64,000 nt of DNA, taken from NCBI GenBank assembly GCA_028015205.1, contig CM051514.1:30396150-30460149 (forward strand). Reading direction: 5' to 3'. The translations under genes were made by a program, and so were the position numbers. Positions 1 through 12,693 of the stretch are shown here, one piece after another. The notes beneath the pieces were generated by a model. That model saw only the letters and a list, made by a program, of their open reading frames with translations. It did no database searches and had not been told where the DNA came from. The DNA comes from Mytilisepta virgata. Taxonomy: Eukaryota > Mollusca > Bivalvia > Mytilida > Mytilidae. How positions within the stretch are numbered: position 1 is the stretch's first letter; each line of letters starts with the position of its first letter.

Positions 1-424
1 GGAAATGGTGAGGTGTCAAACGGTGCACAAATCGACTTAAATGTACAAAATACACAAGCCGAACAAAATCAAATATAAAATCGTAAAAAAAAACAACCAA
101 CCTAAAAATTTAAAATTAATCTTGGAAACCCAGAGCCAAAAGTCAACACCTTTTTATTTTTATGTCCATTTTGACAGCTCACCATTTCCATTTATTTTCC
201 TTGTTTTCCATCAACATTTACGACATACGGTTTCAAAGTTACAAGTTATCAAGAGCTAATAATCTTGAAACATATAAATCAATAATTATTCTTCTAATAA
301 ATAATTCTATGCATAATGCCATTACAGAAATGTGGGCAAACGCATGGAGAGTACTAGTTGTCTGATCAAAAACTAACGTCACATTATCTCCAAAAATGAC
401 AAACGAATCTAATTTTCATTACAG

Positions 425-546
425 GTGGCTTTTCATGTTTCGAAGCTCACGCAGGAGCATTTTGTACTCGGAACAACAACTGTACAACTGCATCAGATAA
501 TGCTGTTGACGACTGCTGTAGTCCTGAAGTCTGTTGTCTTGATAAT
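425..546 (+). CDS. Possible exon of an unidentified cysteine-rich protein
   Basis: A 122-base open segment lies between a good acceptor (pyrimidine-rich tract ending TTACAG at 424) and a donor GTACGT at 547. Read with two leading bases completing a codon, it gives about 40 residues with seven cysteines: one early C, then C, C, a CC pair and a second CC pair near the end (CCSPEVCC), with no stop. Such spacing is usual in small disulphide-rich secreted or extracellular modules. I do not recognise the family. No partner exons were found in the window, so the gene, if real, lies mostly to the left or is split by long introns. The other frames of the segment either stop or look non-biological. It could be chance. 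Confidence 0.4.
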
Positions 547-737
547 GTACGTAGTATTTTTATTACTTGTAACTGTAATGGTCATATTCCATTAAATCAA
601 AAATAACGTGGTAAGACCGGGTAACAAAATGTACAATTATCCATAAACATTCTAGAACATCCAATATATGGATACCGTATGAGCATATTTAAAAACAGTC
701 ATAGCAATAGTGTTCAGGTCAAAACTTCTGAACACTG

Positions 738-1075
738 AACCACCTCGGTGGTCTCGTGGTAGCGTACTCGCCTCGAAAGAGGAAGGTCGCGGGTTCGTTC
801 CCCGGCCGGGTCAAACCGAAGACACTAAAATTGGTATTTGCTGCTTCTCCGCGAATTACGTGGCATCTAGGAGTAAGAGCAAAGGAATGGTCGGCCCGGA
901 GTCAGTATAATGTGTCAGAGTGGGCGATATGTCTACCAGTGGACATTTACCTCGTGGGCTAAAAAATAAAATTCCGGCTCAGCATATAGGTCTAGTACAA
1001 AGCAGGGGTCATATTCATATCATATCAACATGTTCTCATCGTGATATGCACTTAATGGTTTCATTCATCATCCTA
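738..1075 (+). mobile_element. tRNA-headed SINE, family A, copy 1
   Basis: The head resembles a tRNA: an A-box-like TGGTCTCGTGGT near 749-760 and a B-box GGTTCGTTCC at 792-801. It is followed by a ~250 bp body that recurs at 34581-34915 (+), 15968-16242 (-), 22877-23362 (-) and 59763-60800 (-). The body carries the shared landmarks GTCAGTATAATGTGTC, CATATCAACATGTTCTCATC and a tail ending in ATTCATC. No acceptor stem closes, so this is an RNA polymerase III retroposon and not a functional tRNA gene. Confidence 0.8.
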
Positions 1076-2998
1076 GTCCGAGATTTCTCTGACGTCTGAC
1101 GGCCTTTTTTATGATATGACGGGCCGTGGGACGTCAGAGCGCACTCCATATAGAAAACATGGAAATTGCCGACCCAGACTTGGGGCAGCAGTTTAGACTC
1201 AAAATCGTAATATATCCAATTATAAATAGCTAAATCATACATTAATAAATTCCTTATTCATTTTTCTATAAGAATATGTACATTTTATTCACCAACAATC
1301 TCCCTGTACCACAAACGAAAGCTTTATTCCTTTCAACCCACCATTTTCTTCATTTCACTCTTCAATTTCGGATTATTGCTTTGGTTTTCAACAATTTAGA
1401 CCTTGATCACAATTGATGAGTAGTAAATCTATGAAGTGTGCACATATTATGCATCAAAATTGGTATCAAAGAATATTATTTTATCTGATAACTTAAAACC
1501 GAATCAAAGAAATATAAAAAAAGGAAATATCAATCAACAAAAACACCATTACATCCTTTATCAAAATAACAATCCAAAGATACTAATATTAGATAGAATA
1601 AATTTATACTATGCTGTATACGACGCATTTCAAGGAGTTACCTCTCATCAGCACCATTAAAACCGAAACATTTGGAAGACCAAAAACCAAACTTATTTTA
1701 AAACAAGAAGTACTCATTACTAAAAATACCGAAATAGGAAGCTAAATTTCAGCTCAGGAGATCTACCATGTGCCATACAAGGAATGAACCCTTAGTATTT
1801 CTACTATTTTTGAATTTTGCTAAATACTGGTAATTTCTGTAAAAAATCAATGAATAATCGTGTGAGACAAGTCTGACGACAGGATTGGCGAATACCCTCC
1901 TGGACCTAGGATCAAAACTATGGCACAAAAAGATGGTAAGCTAAAAACACAACAAACAAAAATACAAACGGGAATCAACTATATCGGACTGATTTAATAG
2001 TTGTGAGGTTAAAAGGGTTTTATAAATACTTTAACGTCGTATTTATTTCTACCATCAGGTTTGTTTACAATTAAAAACATAAACAGCTAATTTAATGCAA
2101 CAAAGCGACGACTAGCTGAAACAAAAAGAGACCGGTGTAGGAAGTACTGAGTAAAATTGTGCCTCTTTTCAAAGTAAAACCATCTCTGCTGGTTGATAAT
2201 GTCATATTATATAAACAGTGAGATATACCTTCAGGATTGTAATTGTAATCGTCTAGAAAATATGAAGTTAGTCCCGGATTTAGTCTATGATCTGATGAAA
2301 TATTTTCGAAACTTGATGCGATGACTCGCACAATCTATTAGGATCTACCCAAGTAGCTGTCCTCTGCCGAATTTCTAATGATAAGAGTCAAATTGCCGAC
2401 AAATACGTATAACGCTACATACATGGATCTGATTGTTGCTTTTGGAGAGATTGCCTGTAACATTATTGTAAATTTCCCCACATCCCCTTTTGCAGTTTTG
2501 CTTTACAAGGGAATTTTGCAGCGGGGTTATTTGATTATACAGTGGCCATGGTATAGGATAATAATGCTTTGTATAATTACAGATTTGATGTGTCGAATGA
2601 AAGAGAACATGGACAGAGACACTAACAGTGAAGTTATACAATAAATAATATTAAAACATTGATCTGATTTTTTCTGGCATGATTTTCATGTGCACATACA
2701 TTTTTTTAAATGAAAGCTATAAAAGATGTCAGGTCAAACATTATTTTGATATGACACAAGGCTCACCACACTTTCAACCAAACGGGACGTCATTTCTCTC
2801 TAAGATGAAAACATATGGGGACTTGAGGCCAGGCTTAAAATATTTTTTGTTTGCTTTAGACCACCACCTATATTTAGGAATATAGTGAAGGTAGGAAGGA
2901 ATTCTTTTATAAATTGTATTGATTGTTAAATTCATGAACTCAACTGAACAAACATAATTCATGTTACTCTAATGAAACTGAAAATTACTGGAAAAAAA

Positions 2999-3794
2999 AC
3001 AAGAGTGGACACACTAAATGTCTTGCCAGAGTGGACACTGAATAAAGATTATCTTATACCACACATTGCAAGTCAAAGGAAAATACTTTAAAAGAAATAG
3101 TAATGGTAAGGAAAGGTTCGTTTGAAAAATCTCATGCCTGTCATTGAAGCCTACAGCTGTGTCCAAGGTCAGCTGACAGGTCTCAGACTGGTCCTCACCA
3201 AAAACTATCTATCGACCAAAAATAGTGGGTCTATAAACATTTATAACATTTGCTGAGAAATGGACTTAATCTCGAAAATGTGACGAAGTCAATCAGCATG
3301 ACATTGAGGTCAAGTTCCAGAGACAGGTGTCAGACTGGCATGTGTTCACAAAGAATTATCTATTGACCAGATATGGTGGGCTTTAGTATTGCAGTTGCTA
3401 AGGAATGGACTTATCCTCGAAAATGTGACAGGTCACTCAACCATGAAATTGAGGTCAAGGTTAAAAGGCAGGTGTCAGACTGATATGTACCCACCAAGAA
3501 CTATCTATTGACCAAATATAGTGGGACTAGGTATTATAGTTGCTGAAAAATGGAGTTAATCACAAAAATGTGACAAACTGTCTCGAGCATGAAATTGAGA
3601 TAAAGGTTCAAAGCCATGGCATTAGTAAAGACAAGTATACTGCAGCAAACTTTATATGATAAGGTATTTGTGGACCAAAAATCTTAATTGTAGGTATAAA
3701 GTGTGCAAAGTTTTTAAAGTTTTAAAAAAGTTTATGCCGCTGCCAGAAAGTTATACGTATATCTCACCTTCACGACTTTTTTTTGCAGGCGAGA
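2999..3794 (+). mobile_element. HINE-like non-autonomous element, family 1, copy 1
   Basis: It starts ACAAGAGTGG with a subterminal CTTGCC. The centre has about three units of ~147 bp (landmark CTATCTATTGACCAAATAT at about 3207, 3356 and 3500). It ends in a hairpin region (TCTCACC ... GGCGAGA, 3762-3794) followed by A-rich DNA. A second copy at 7329-8248 shares both ends and the internal repeat, which defines the boundaries. No protein is encoded. Confidence 0.7.
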
Positions 3795-4506
3795 AAAAAA
3801 TTGTTCCTTACAAGGTCAAAACAATATTTGGTCAGGCCAATTTTGGAGGGATGGGCTACAGCAAACAAATCGAATTTTAATTTAGGCCTGACCATTGAAT
3901 TCACCATAAATTTACTTAATTTATAAGGAATTTTTTCAGAAAATCAGGGAGACATAACTTCTCCCTCAGCCATATAACAAGGAGTCAACCCCTTACCTAG
4001 TGTGGAGAATCCTGTATGACATTTACTTCCGTCTTTACTTCTACTTTAATTGCTTTAAAAAGGAATGTAAACATCATGATTTTTTTAATCGACATCAGTG
4101 ATTAAATTTGTAGGAAGTAGATAATTTGTTCATGCAGCGGATAATATTTTACCCACATTTCCACTGGTACTGGACTTTATATATCAAATTTTATATAATT
4201 ACACTAATTTGAAATATCTTGCAGCAGTACAAATTTTACTCCTAGCTCCAATCTTGCCAATCAAACAACTTGTTTAATTCTAGTTGTTGAAAATGCTATC
4301 TCCTGATATTTTGGAGTCTTAAGGATCAACCATTTTAATTTTTATGGAGGACAAATTAGTGATCTTAAAGACTGGAAATTTTTTGATAGCATCTAAAGAA
4401 AGTGTGGGAATTGCAATGACGAGTGAAATGAATAAAGCCGAGAGTTTCAAAATTCCACTAACAGATTTATCAAATGTGAACTCACAGGTTACTGGATATA
4501 CATGTA

Positions 4507-4752
4507 TTAATTTAGCCCATCAGAATTATGGAATACCAGTATACAAAGATACCTATAAAAATTGGCATTCCTATTACAGAGCTAGCAGGAAACCGAGGTC
4601 ATTGATACGAAGGCTGGCCTTAATTTAGCCTTTGATGCTGAGAATGATCTTATTTAGCCAATCAAAATTGTGAAATATATATAGCAACCTTTAAAAATTG
4701 GGCAGTCATATTGCAGGATAAAACCAAGGTCAGTGATACCGAGGCCAACCTA
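4507..4752 (+). repeat. Diverged tandem duplication, ~142 bp period
   Basis: Two adjacent segments align (landmarks TTTAGCCAATCAAAATT / TTTAGCCCATCAGAATT, AAAAATTGG, and AGGTCA..TGATAC). An open frame of 94 codons runs through the first unit but not the second and has no domain, so it is treated as non-coding. Confidence 0.55.
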
Positions 4753-5214
4753 GAGGAGATACTTTCAGCAGTATTTTCATTTTACAGGAAGAATATCTAT
4801 TATTTGACTATAGGTAATCAATCTTGTATATTTCACCAAAATTTTGGAGCTTGAATTTTGTTTTTATTCCAAATCAATCCGTAAACTGAACAGATAAATA
4901 TGGTCAATAGTTGTTATTGAAAACTACCCAGGTTACTCTTCAACAAGGCCCCAAATACTACTTGTAATACATGTAGTACAATTTTTTTTATCATGTTTCA
5001 CACAGTAATCATACATGGTAACAAACAGAAATAAAGTTAATAGTCATTTTAATGCAAGATTGTGTGGACACATCATAAATTCAACACACTAATGCATAAG
5101 TGAAGCATAAAACTCTAGAAATTAGCAAGGCAATAGAACAAAATCTAATGCAGCCTGGTATATACATTTTTCATATTATGAATCATAAGATCATTCAGGG
5201 AGTGATTAAAAATA

Positions 5215-5220
5215 TTTATT
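5215..5220 (-). terminator. Likely PAN2 polyadenylation signal
   Basis: AATAAA on the minus strand, about 80 bases downstream of the PAN2 stop codon (5299-5301). It is the closest canonical hexamer, and the 3' UTR would be short. Other hexamers further downstream are possible. Confidence 0.5.
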
Positions 5221-5298
5221 ATTATACAAATTTACTTTTTTACTATAAATATGATTACACATCTATTTTGTTCATCTCTAACAAAAAGAAAGAAATTG

Positions 5299-8200
5299 TT
5301 ACAACATAGCCACTTGATTATCTGCGTCTTCTTCCTCAACGTCAGGAATTTTCCACTGAATTTTACGACCATACTCGTACATCTCCTTGATTTTGGCTCT
5401 GACATTGTCCGAACCTTCCTTGGCAAATTCCTGGTACTTACGGTGAAGTTGGATGGCAGTTCTTGCATCCTCTACTGAGTCATGTGTTGCTGACTGGATG
5501 TTGATTTCTACAAATAATTGGCAAGCACAATGTATATGATACATAATTTAGATGTACAAGATATGCACATTTTGTTGATAACAACTCATTAGTCGTGCTC
5601 AAGTCTGAAATTGTTGAAAATTAAAACCATTGACAAAGATGTTGAGAAGCAAAATTAAAATCCAAAAACGACCAAAAGGCTAAAGCCAAAGTCATCTTAG
5701 GACAGAGTTATGCATGAGCAAGATATCCTTACATGTAGCATGTGAAATTCAACATTTTTACATGGCAGACAAATTGCTTGCTTACTTTACTTGCAAATGT
5801 TTGGAGAGAGTAAGGGTTCATTTGTTTTCCTTTTTTCATAATACTTACTTAAGAAGTACCAAGCAAGGAACTTGAGTGAGATCATTCGCTGCCTTGGTAA
5901 ATGAAAAAGTTCTACTGTGTCAACCACTTGGCCTTTAGGCACCTAAAAAGTTAAATTGTAATGTCAGACACAGACATTTTTATTTCAAAGTAAATTTCAA
6001 GTTTACAAGTTACTTTCACAAAAAATCTTTTGTTTAAATGAGAAAAAACTTTTTTTATATCAATTTTGAATTTTTCTTTTGTAAAATAAATTGAAAAAGA
6101 AATTTTTTTTAACAAGGACTATAAAACGATGAGGGTCATGGGCCAAAAGCTCTATAAAAATGTATTTGCATAGTTTTTATTTTGCATTGGTATACAGATG
6201 TACATTAATTGATAAATTTTTGTATTCAAGTTGTCCCATTGTGATAAATCTGTCGTTAAATCTACTATCAGCAGATCGTATGATTGGCACTACCTTGTAA
6301 AATAATCTTTTTTCAAATCTATGTTTTCCCACCTTAACTCAATACTTCTGTAAATTCAAAATAAAAATATTGTAAAAAACAAATAAATAAATATTAAAAG
6401 GTATGAAATTGTTCACTATAAAAATTAAAAACAACAAGAAGCTGTTTGAGTGACAACTAGATTTGCCTTCTTCACTCTTGAGGGCTTCCTGTCCTCCTGC
6501 CATATTTCAGCAAACTAATGACAATTTTTTTCCATTGGAAAATCAATTTACCCCCCCCCCTCCCGCAGTATGCATTTTTCTACTTACATAGAGATTAATA
6601 ACTCTGAAGTCTTTTTTCAATCCATGTCCTACAAAGGTCACACCTGAGTGTACAAGATGTCTCAGTTTCAGGTACGTAGATTTTAATGTAGTCAGGTATC
6701 GAGAGGATATTGTTGGGTCCAGATCACCAGGCTTAATTCCAGAGTACTGCGTTAGGTAATCAACCACCTGTAATAAAATATACCATACATACATAATCAA
6801 TACAAATGAGTATGATATTATGAAAATATATATTGTAGAAATAAACCAGATTTATTATAAAGAAAAAAATGTCTAAATAGCTTCTGGTCTATTAATTATT
6901 TTGAACAGTATAATTCCTTCGCCGTGATATAGCAGTTATTGATATCGAATATTTTCATAAATATTTTTTGTGTATGTGTGTGAGTAAATAGAATGTTCAC
7001 TTTAATTTTTATTGTTGTTGATGGCAATAAATGTACACTTACAACAAATAAGTTCCAACTTGTACAAATGTAATCAAGAGCCTTTAACTTTGTAGTATAT
7101 AAACAAATAGCAATATTTTCCTTTCTGTTAAACCATTTTACTTAGTTTAATGGTTGAACAAGAAACAAGTTTCAAATATTGGCAAAAGAATACCAAAGTG
7201 ACAAAACAGTGGGAAAAGTCCACAAATTCGAAGTCAAAGGAAAAGACAAAGTCAGAAGAATTGAACACAACAAACACCACAAGGATACATGTACTTAGAA
7301 CGAAAAGAGTAAAAAACATATAACAAACACAAGAGTGGACACACTACATGTCTCACCTGAGTATGCACATGGACACAGAATAATGATTATTTGATACCCG
7401 ACATTTTGCAAGTCAAAGGAAAATGCTTTAAAAGAAATTAAGGTCCAGGTCAAAAGGCAGGTGTCATACCGACATGTATCCACTAAGAATTATCTATTGA
7501 CCAAATATGGTGGGTCTAGGTATTAAAGTTACTGACAAATGGACCTAATCTCGAAAATGTGACAAAGTCTGCATGCAATTGAGGTCAAAGTCCAGAGACA
7601 GGTGTCAGACTTGCATGTTCCCATTAAGAACTATCTATAGACCAAACATGGATGGGTCTAGGTATTACAGTTGTTGAAAAAAGGACTTAATCAAGAAATT
7701 TGGATGAAAAGTCAATCAACCATGAAATTGAGGTCAAGGTCAAGAGACAAGTGTCAGACTGGCATGTACCCACCAAGAAATATCAATAGACCAAATACAA
7801 TGGTGTCTAGGTATTACAGTTTTTTTTTGAAAAATGGACTTAACCACAAAAAAATGACAAAGTCACTCATGCATGAAATTGAGGTCTAGGTCCCAAACCA
7901 GGTGTCAGACTGACATGTACCCACCAAGAACTATCTATAGACTAAATATGGTTAGCCTAGGTATTACAGTTGCTGAGAAATGGATTTAACCATGAAACTT
8001 GGAAGTAGATTTTAAATTCTTGTTTATGAAGTCAGTGAACCATGAAAATGAGGTCAGCGTCACAAGACAAGTATATTGCGGCAAACCTTATACGATAAGC
8101 TACCCTGTGAACCATAAATCTTAATTGTAGGTATTACATGTGCAAAGTTATAAAAGTTTTAAAAAAGTTTACGCCGCTGCTGCCACTGCCGCCACTGCCG

Positions 8201-11200
8201 GAAAGTTATACCTATATCTTGCCTCTGAAACTTTTTGTCGCAGGCAAGACAAACACAAAACTAGAAGAAGACAGCACAGAAACTAAAGCACTAGCAATGT
8301 GAACTTGCATTAAAAACCAATAGTGACATCAGGTGCTCCGGAAGGGTAAGCATGTCCTGCCCCGCTAACGACACCCATCACAAATTGACAGCAAACCACT
8401 TTCCTTCATCAATGTGTAGGAGCTGTTTGCTCTCACAACACACATCATATTGCAAAACTTTTTAATGTCTTGTTTGTTAGAAAACAAGGTCAAAAACTTC
8501 CTCACCAGTGAAAATGTGTGTGTATTTTCAATACTGATTTTTGCTTTGACTCCTTTTCACTTAAATACTTCTTATTATAGGCAATTCAAAAATTAAATAC
8601 AAACCTGCCTTTGGAATTGTTTAACAACATTTTTTTGAAGTGCAACAGATATATCTTCCCTGATATCTTCATAGTGTTATATACATGATAACTTTATTGA
8701 TGTGTATCAATAAATTCTCTGATACCAATTTTGATGTGCATGAATAATGTTAATTATAGGTTTCACAATGAGTGAGAATTAGATATCACTTGATATCAAA
8801 TCGAGTTGTTTAATTTGGATATAATAATAAAACAAGCCTTTGGCGAGTTTATTTTTAAGTCCAAATTAAATAACGAGAGATGATATTAAGCGGTATCTAA
8901 TTTTTACGAGTTGTTCAACCTATTTCTCATGATTCTTCAGGAATATTTGTTTGTTTGTGATTCGGCGTCCGACCCATGGGAAATTTTAACATTCATTTTT
9001 CTGTGACATCAAATGTTGCTATGCAACAGTGGCTTTCAACTATGAATGTGCAGATTTCAACCAATCAGAAAACAGCAACGTCTGGATCAAGGCCAATCAA
9101 ATAAAAGAATTTCTTGTAACACTTGTTCATATCATATGATGGGGAATTAGTTATGACAAATAATTCATAGCGGAAGAAATAGATAAGAACGCACCATCAT
9201 AAGAGAATAAAAATTTCACCATCATAATGCAAATGATTATCGAGTTCAAAAATCTTTGCCTTGAAAAACTACATATGGCACCTCAATAAGGTCTACATTT
9301 AAGATGATCAATATGCTAAAACATTTTTGATCAAATAATCCCACTTAACATTTATCTATTATTACATTTCTGATATATTGATGTCTTCCTTGTATCAATA
9401 TTTAAATGGTTTATGAGATTTGAACATTGCGTATTAAAACGTGTTAAAAGGATAAACATTTTCACAGATTTTGAAATAAAAAATTATTGATTTGAGGGGC
9501 GAGGATGGCCCCCCTTTTTGTGGTGGGGTGTTAGGTTTTTATCCATCTGTTTGTCTTATCATGGGGAAAAAGAAAATATATGAGGGTGGGGATTTTTATT
9601 TTATATACCGTATATCGGGTTTCTTTCGCGTCAGGTTTTTTTTCGCGATTTAATGACAAAATGGGCATGTTCAATTTTCGCTATGTATTATTTTCACCGA
9701 TTGGTAAAATACACGTGAAAATTTAACACGAAGTAATCCGAAATACAGGTAGCAAGAATTCTGAAATAACGTGTACACAAATTTTATTACTGATTGACAG
9801 AAAATCAATGAACAATCATTATATTTACAAACTTAAATGTACATAAATCAGAAAACAGACGACTGGTGTTAACTGTTACAGTTATTTAAAGGTATAATTT
9901 ACGGCATCTGCTACTCCACAAATGTGTACCGTTAATGTATTTTTTAATTATTTCATATTTTAAATTATGAAAATATCAACGTGTAAAACGACATTGAAAG
10001 GGTAGCTTATCTTCTAGTTTTTATTGACAACATCTTTAATTAACTTTAATGACAATAACACTTGACAATAACACTGATTGCTCAATTGACGACAGGTGTG
10101 ATTAACCATAAATGCAATAAAAACATGAGATTACTATTACGCAATATTATCTATAATAGTAGGCTTTCTAAAAACAAAGAATTGATTATGCATGTACAAC
10201 TCCGTCACATTATGGGAAATTTTCGCGATTTTATAGCTGCCGCGAACAAAGCGAAAATTAAACACACGCGAAAAAAACCCGATATACGGTATTTCAAGAT
10301 AATTGGTTAAAGGGGCAAGAATGACGCCCATTGAGTAATGAGGTATGCATCATTTAAAGGGGAATCACGGTATTGTTTATACGCATCGCTCTCAGCGCAG
10401 CAGTTATGCCGATTCTTCATTATGACGTCGTGCTTGACCGTTGAAAATATATGAGATAATTGAACATTATTAATTTGATGGTAGTGGTGATAACACCCTT
10501 GGGAACCATGGTCTGTGTCATTTGGTGCGTCTTACCCTGGGGAATAAGAAAATATATAGTTTAGGGGTGGAGATTTTAACGGCTTATGAGATAATGGAAC
10601 ATTATTGATTTGATGTGAGTGGTGATAACACCCCTGGGAAGCGAGGTATGTGTCATTTGGTGCATCTTGCCATGGGGAATAAGAAAATACATGGTTTAGG
10701 GTTGGGGATTTTAACGCTTTATGAAATAATTGGAAATTGATTTATGGGGGTGAGGACCACCCTACTGAAATAATGAGGTACATATCATTTAATGCGTCTT
10801 GGCGTCTTGTTACGGAGAATAATAAAATATATGATTTAAAGCTATGGATTTTAATTGCATATGGAATTTTTCAAAATTATCGAATTTTGTGGGTGAGGAT
10901 TAACGTATATGTCATTTAATAGGTATTGTCACGGTGTATAATAAAATATATGATATGAGATTGTTATTGGTCACTCTTGTAGAGTTTTTCAATGAAAAAA
11001 AAAATTTCCCATAGGGTCCTATAGTAAACCCCTAGACTCTCTGAACTGCTCATTATACATCTCAGTGACCCCCATCAAAATAGTATTAGGCAGATCTAGA
11101 AACATGGATCTTTCATCATGGAAAATCTCAGATCCATATCTCTGACGGTTACTGAGAACTAGAACGAACAAAATCGGAGAAGAAAAAAAATGTTCAATAA

Positions 11201-12693
11201 AAATCACGAATCAAAATCTATGTCTCCCACTTTGTTAGGGAGACTTAAAAATTGTGTGTTTCTTGGGTCATTTTTTTTAAAATTTGGTGCGGGCGTGCAT
11301 TTTTTTTGCTTGGTTGTATGCATGATCTGTAAATCCCTTATTCATTGTTATTACGTGTGATATTTACCTTGAATAAAATGTTTGTTGTTTCTCCCAGGCA
11401 CAGGCACTTTGAGTTACACAGGTTAACTACCATGAACTAGCATGTTGGTTTGATTTTGTTGTGCAAATGTACTTGCACACTCACAACAATGTTGTCAGAC
11501 ATTTTTTTCAAAGAAGATAAGGAGAGATAACTATAATTGATCACGGTTATACATCTTACAGATTTTTGAACGAAATGAGAAAAAAAGATTTGTTCCAAAA
11601 TTAAGGGAAAAAAATGCTAATGCACAAGTTTCACAAACACAAAATTTTTTTTTCATGGCCTAAAGCCTTGGGGCTTGTTTGCTTTACCCAGCCTTCATAC
11701 CAGTGTAAGAAAAAAAGAAGTTCTTACCTGCTCTTGTGTTGAAATGTAGTCATCAATGAATGGCTCGCCAATCTGGTCACCTTGACTAAAAAAATATACA
11801 ACTCCTTAGATACATTTTGCAGTGCTGATTATTGATTTAATAAATAAATGATTTTCTTTAGTACTTAATTTTGTTTTGGTAAATAAGACTCAACAATATG
11901 CTGCCAAATCTTTATTTGAAAATAAAACTTGACAAGTTTACACACAAACTGTAATCAAATTTTAACACTAAATATGAGAATTTCTTTGAAATAACAAGGG
12001 ACTACTGCGTCTGTTATTTACATACCCTCTGATACATGTAATTCTTGCTGCAGTCAGGTGACTTGGTTTGATAGTGGACCTTGTGCCATCACTTCTTAAC
12101 TCTGATTCTTCCTGAAAATTGACATGTATCAAATTAAAGCATTTTTTTAAATACAGATTGTTGCAAAAATTTAGAAAAACATATTAAACATCTTTAGTAG
12201 AAATACATATATAAGATTCCACAGTGTTGTGGCAATGACATGTATCCCAGATATCTACTTTAAATTACATTCATCAAATATAACATTACATTACACATAA
12301 ATTGATAATTTTTAAAATTGTTGAAACAAAAGCTTGTACCTTACATAATGTCACATTTGTTTTTGGTAACATCAAATCTCAAAACAAAAAGATAAAAAGA
12401 AAAATCAATGATTCAAGCACAGAAAACACAAAATGAATGCAATTCAGGCTAGACAGGGCAATTTTTATGACCAAGGAAACAAAGTGAAAAACATTTTTGA
12501 GATTCTCCCTTTTCATCCCCAATCAAACAATAACATACCTGATTTAGAGAAACAAATTCAGCATCAAGTCCAACAATATCTTTCTCTTTTGGTCTTTCCT
12601 CATCTTGAAGTGCTGTAAAACTGATTTTCCTTCTTTCTGGACTTACCAAACAGTTGTCTTCAAACAACGCATCTTCAGATATAGGTATCTTAA
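5299..12693 (-). CDS. PAN2: PAN2 exons 22-27: DEDDh exonuclease domain
   Basis: Residues 1036-1295, RNase T/DnaQ-like fold. Catalytic residues as read: D1079 and E1081 in [10 protein letters not shown] (exon 22), D1188 in [12 protein letters not shown] (exon 25), H1235 and D1240 in [11 protein letters not shown] (exon 27). All five are intact, so the enzyme should be active. Other family marks are [14 protein letters not shown] (exon 23), [12 protein letters not shown] (exon 24), [17 protein letters not shown] (exon 25) and [19 protein letters not shown] (exon 26). The protein ends in an acidic tail, [14 protein letters not shown]. The intron between exons 24 and 25 (6768-11727) is the longest in the gene at about 5 kb. 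Confidence 0.96.

Larger units (their letters stand above)
547..5214. other. Intergenic stretch left of the PAN2 3' end
   Basis: No convincing gene was seen. It holds a SINE (738-1075), a HINE-like element with ~147 bp repeats (2999-3794) and a diverged tandem repeat (4507-4752). Segments 1076-2998 and 3795-4506 look like unique AT-rich DNA. Short open frames there have no splice support and no recognisable domain. Confidence 0.6.
6768..11727 (-). other. Longest PAN2 intron (about 5 kb)
   Basis: It holds a HINE-like element (7329-8248), a foldback element (8755-8937) and a ~135 bp tandem repeat (about 9470-10965) split by a TIR element (9606-10291). Bases 10966-11727 look like plain AT-rich intron. 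No coding exon was found in it on either strand. Confidence 0.7.

Noticed and set aside
738..810. tRNA gene at the head of the SINE
   Set aside because: A and B boxes are recognisable but the acceptor and anticodon stems do not close, and several copies share the same long non-tRNA body.
4344..4628. 94-codon frame near the PAN2 3' end
   Set aside because: It covers one unit of a diverged tandem repeat, the second unit is not open, and there are no splice signals or domain.
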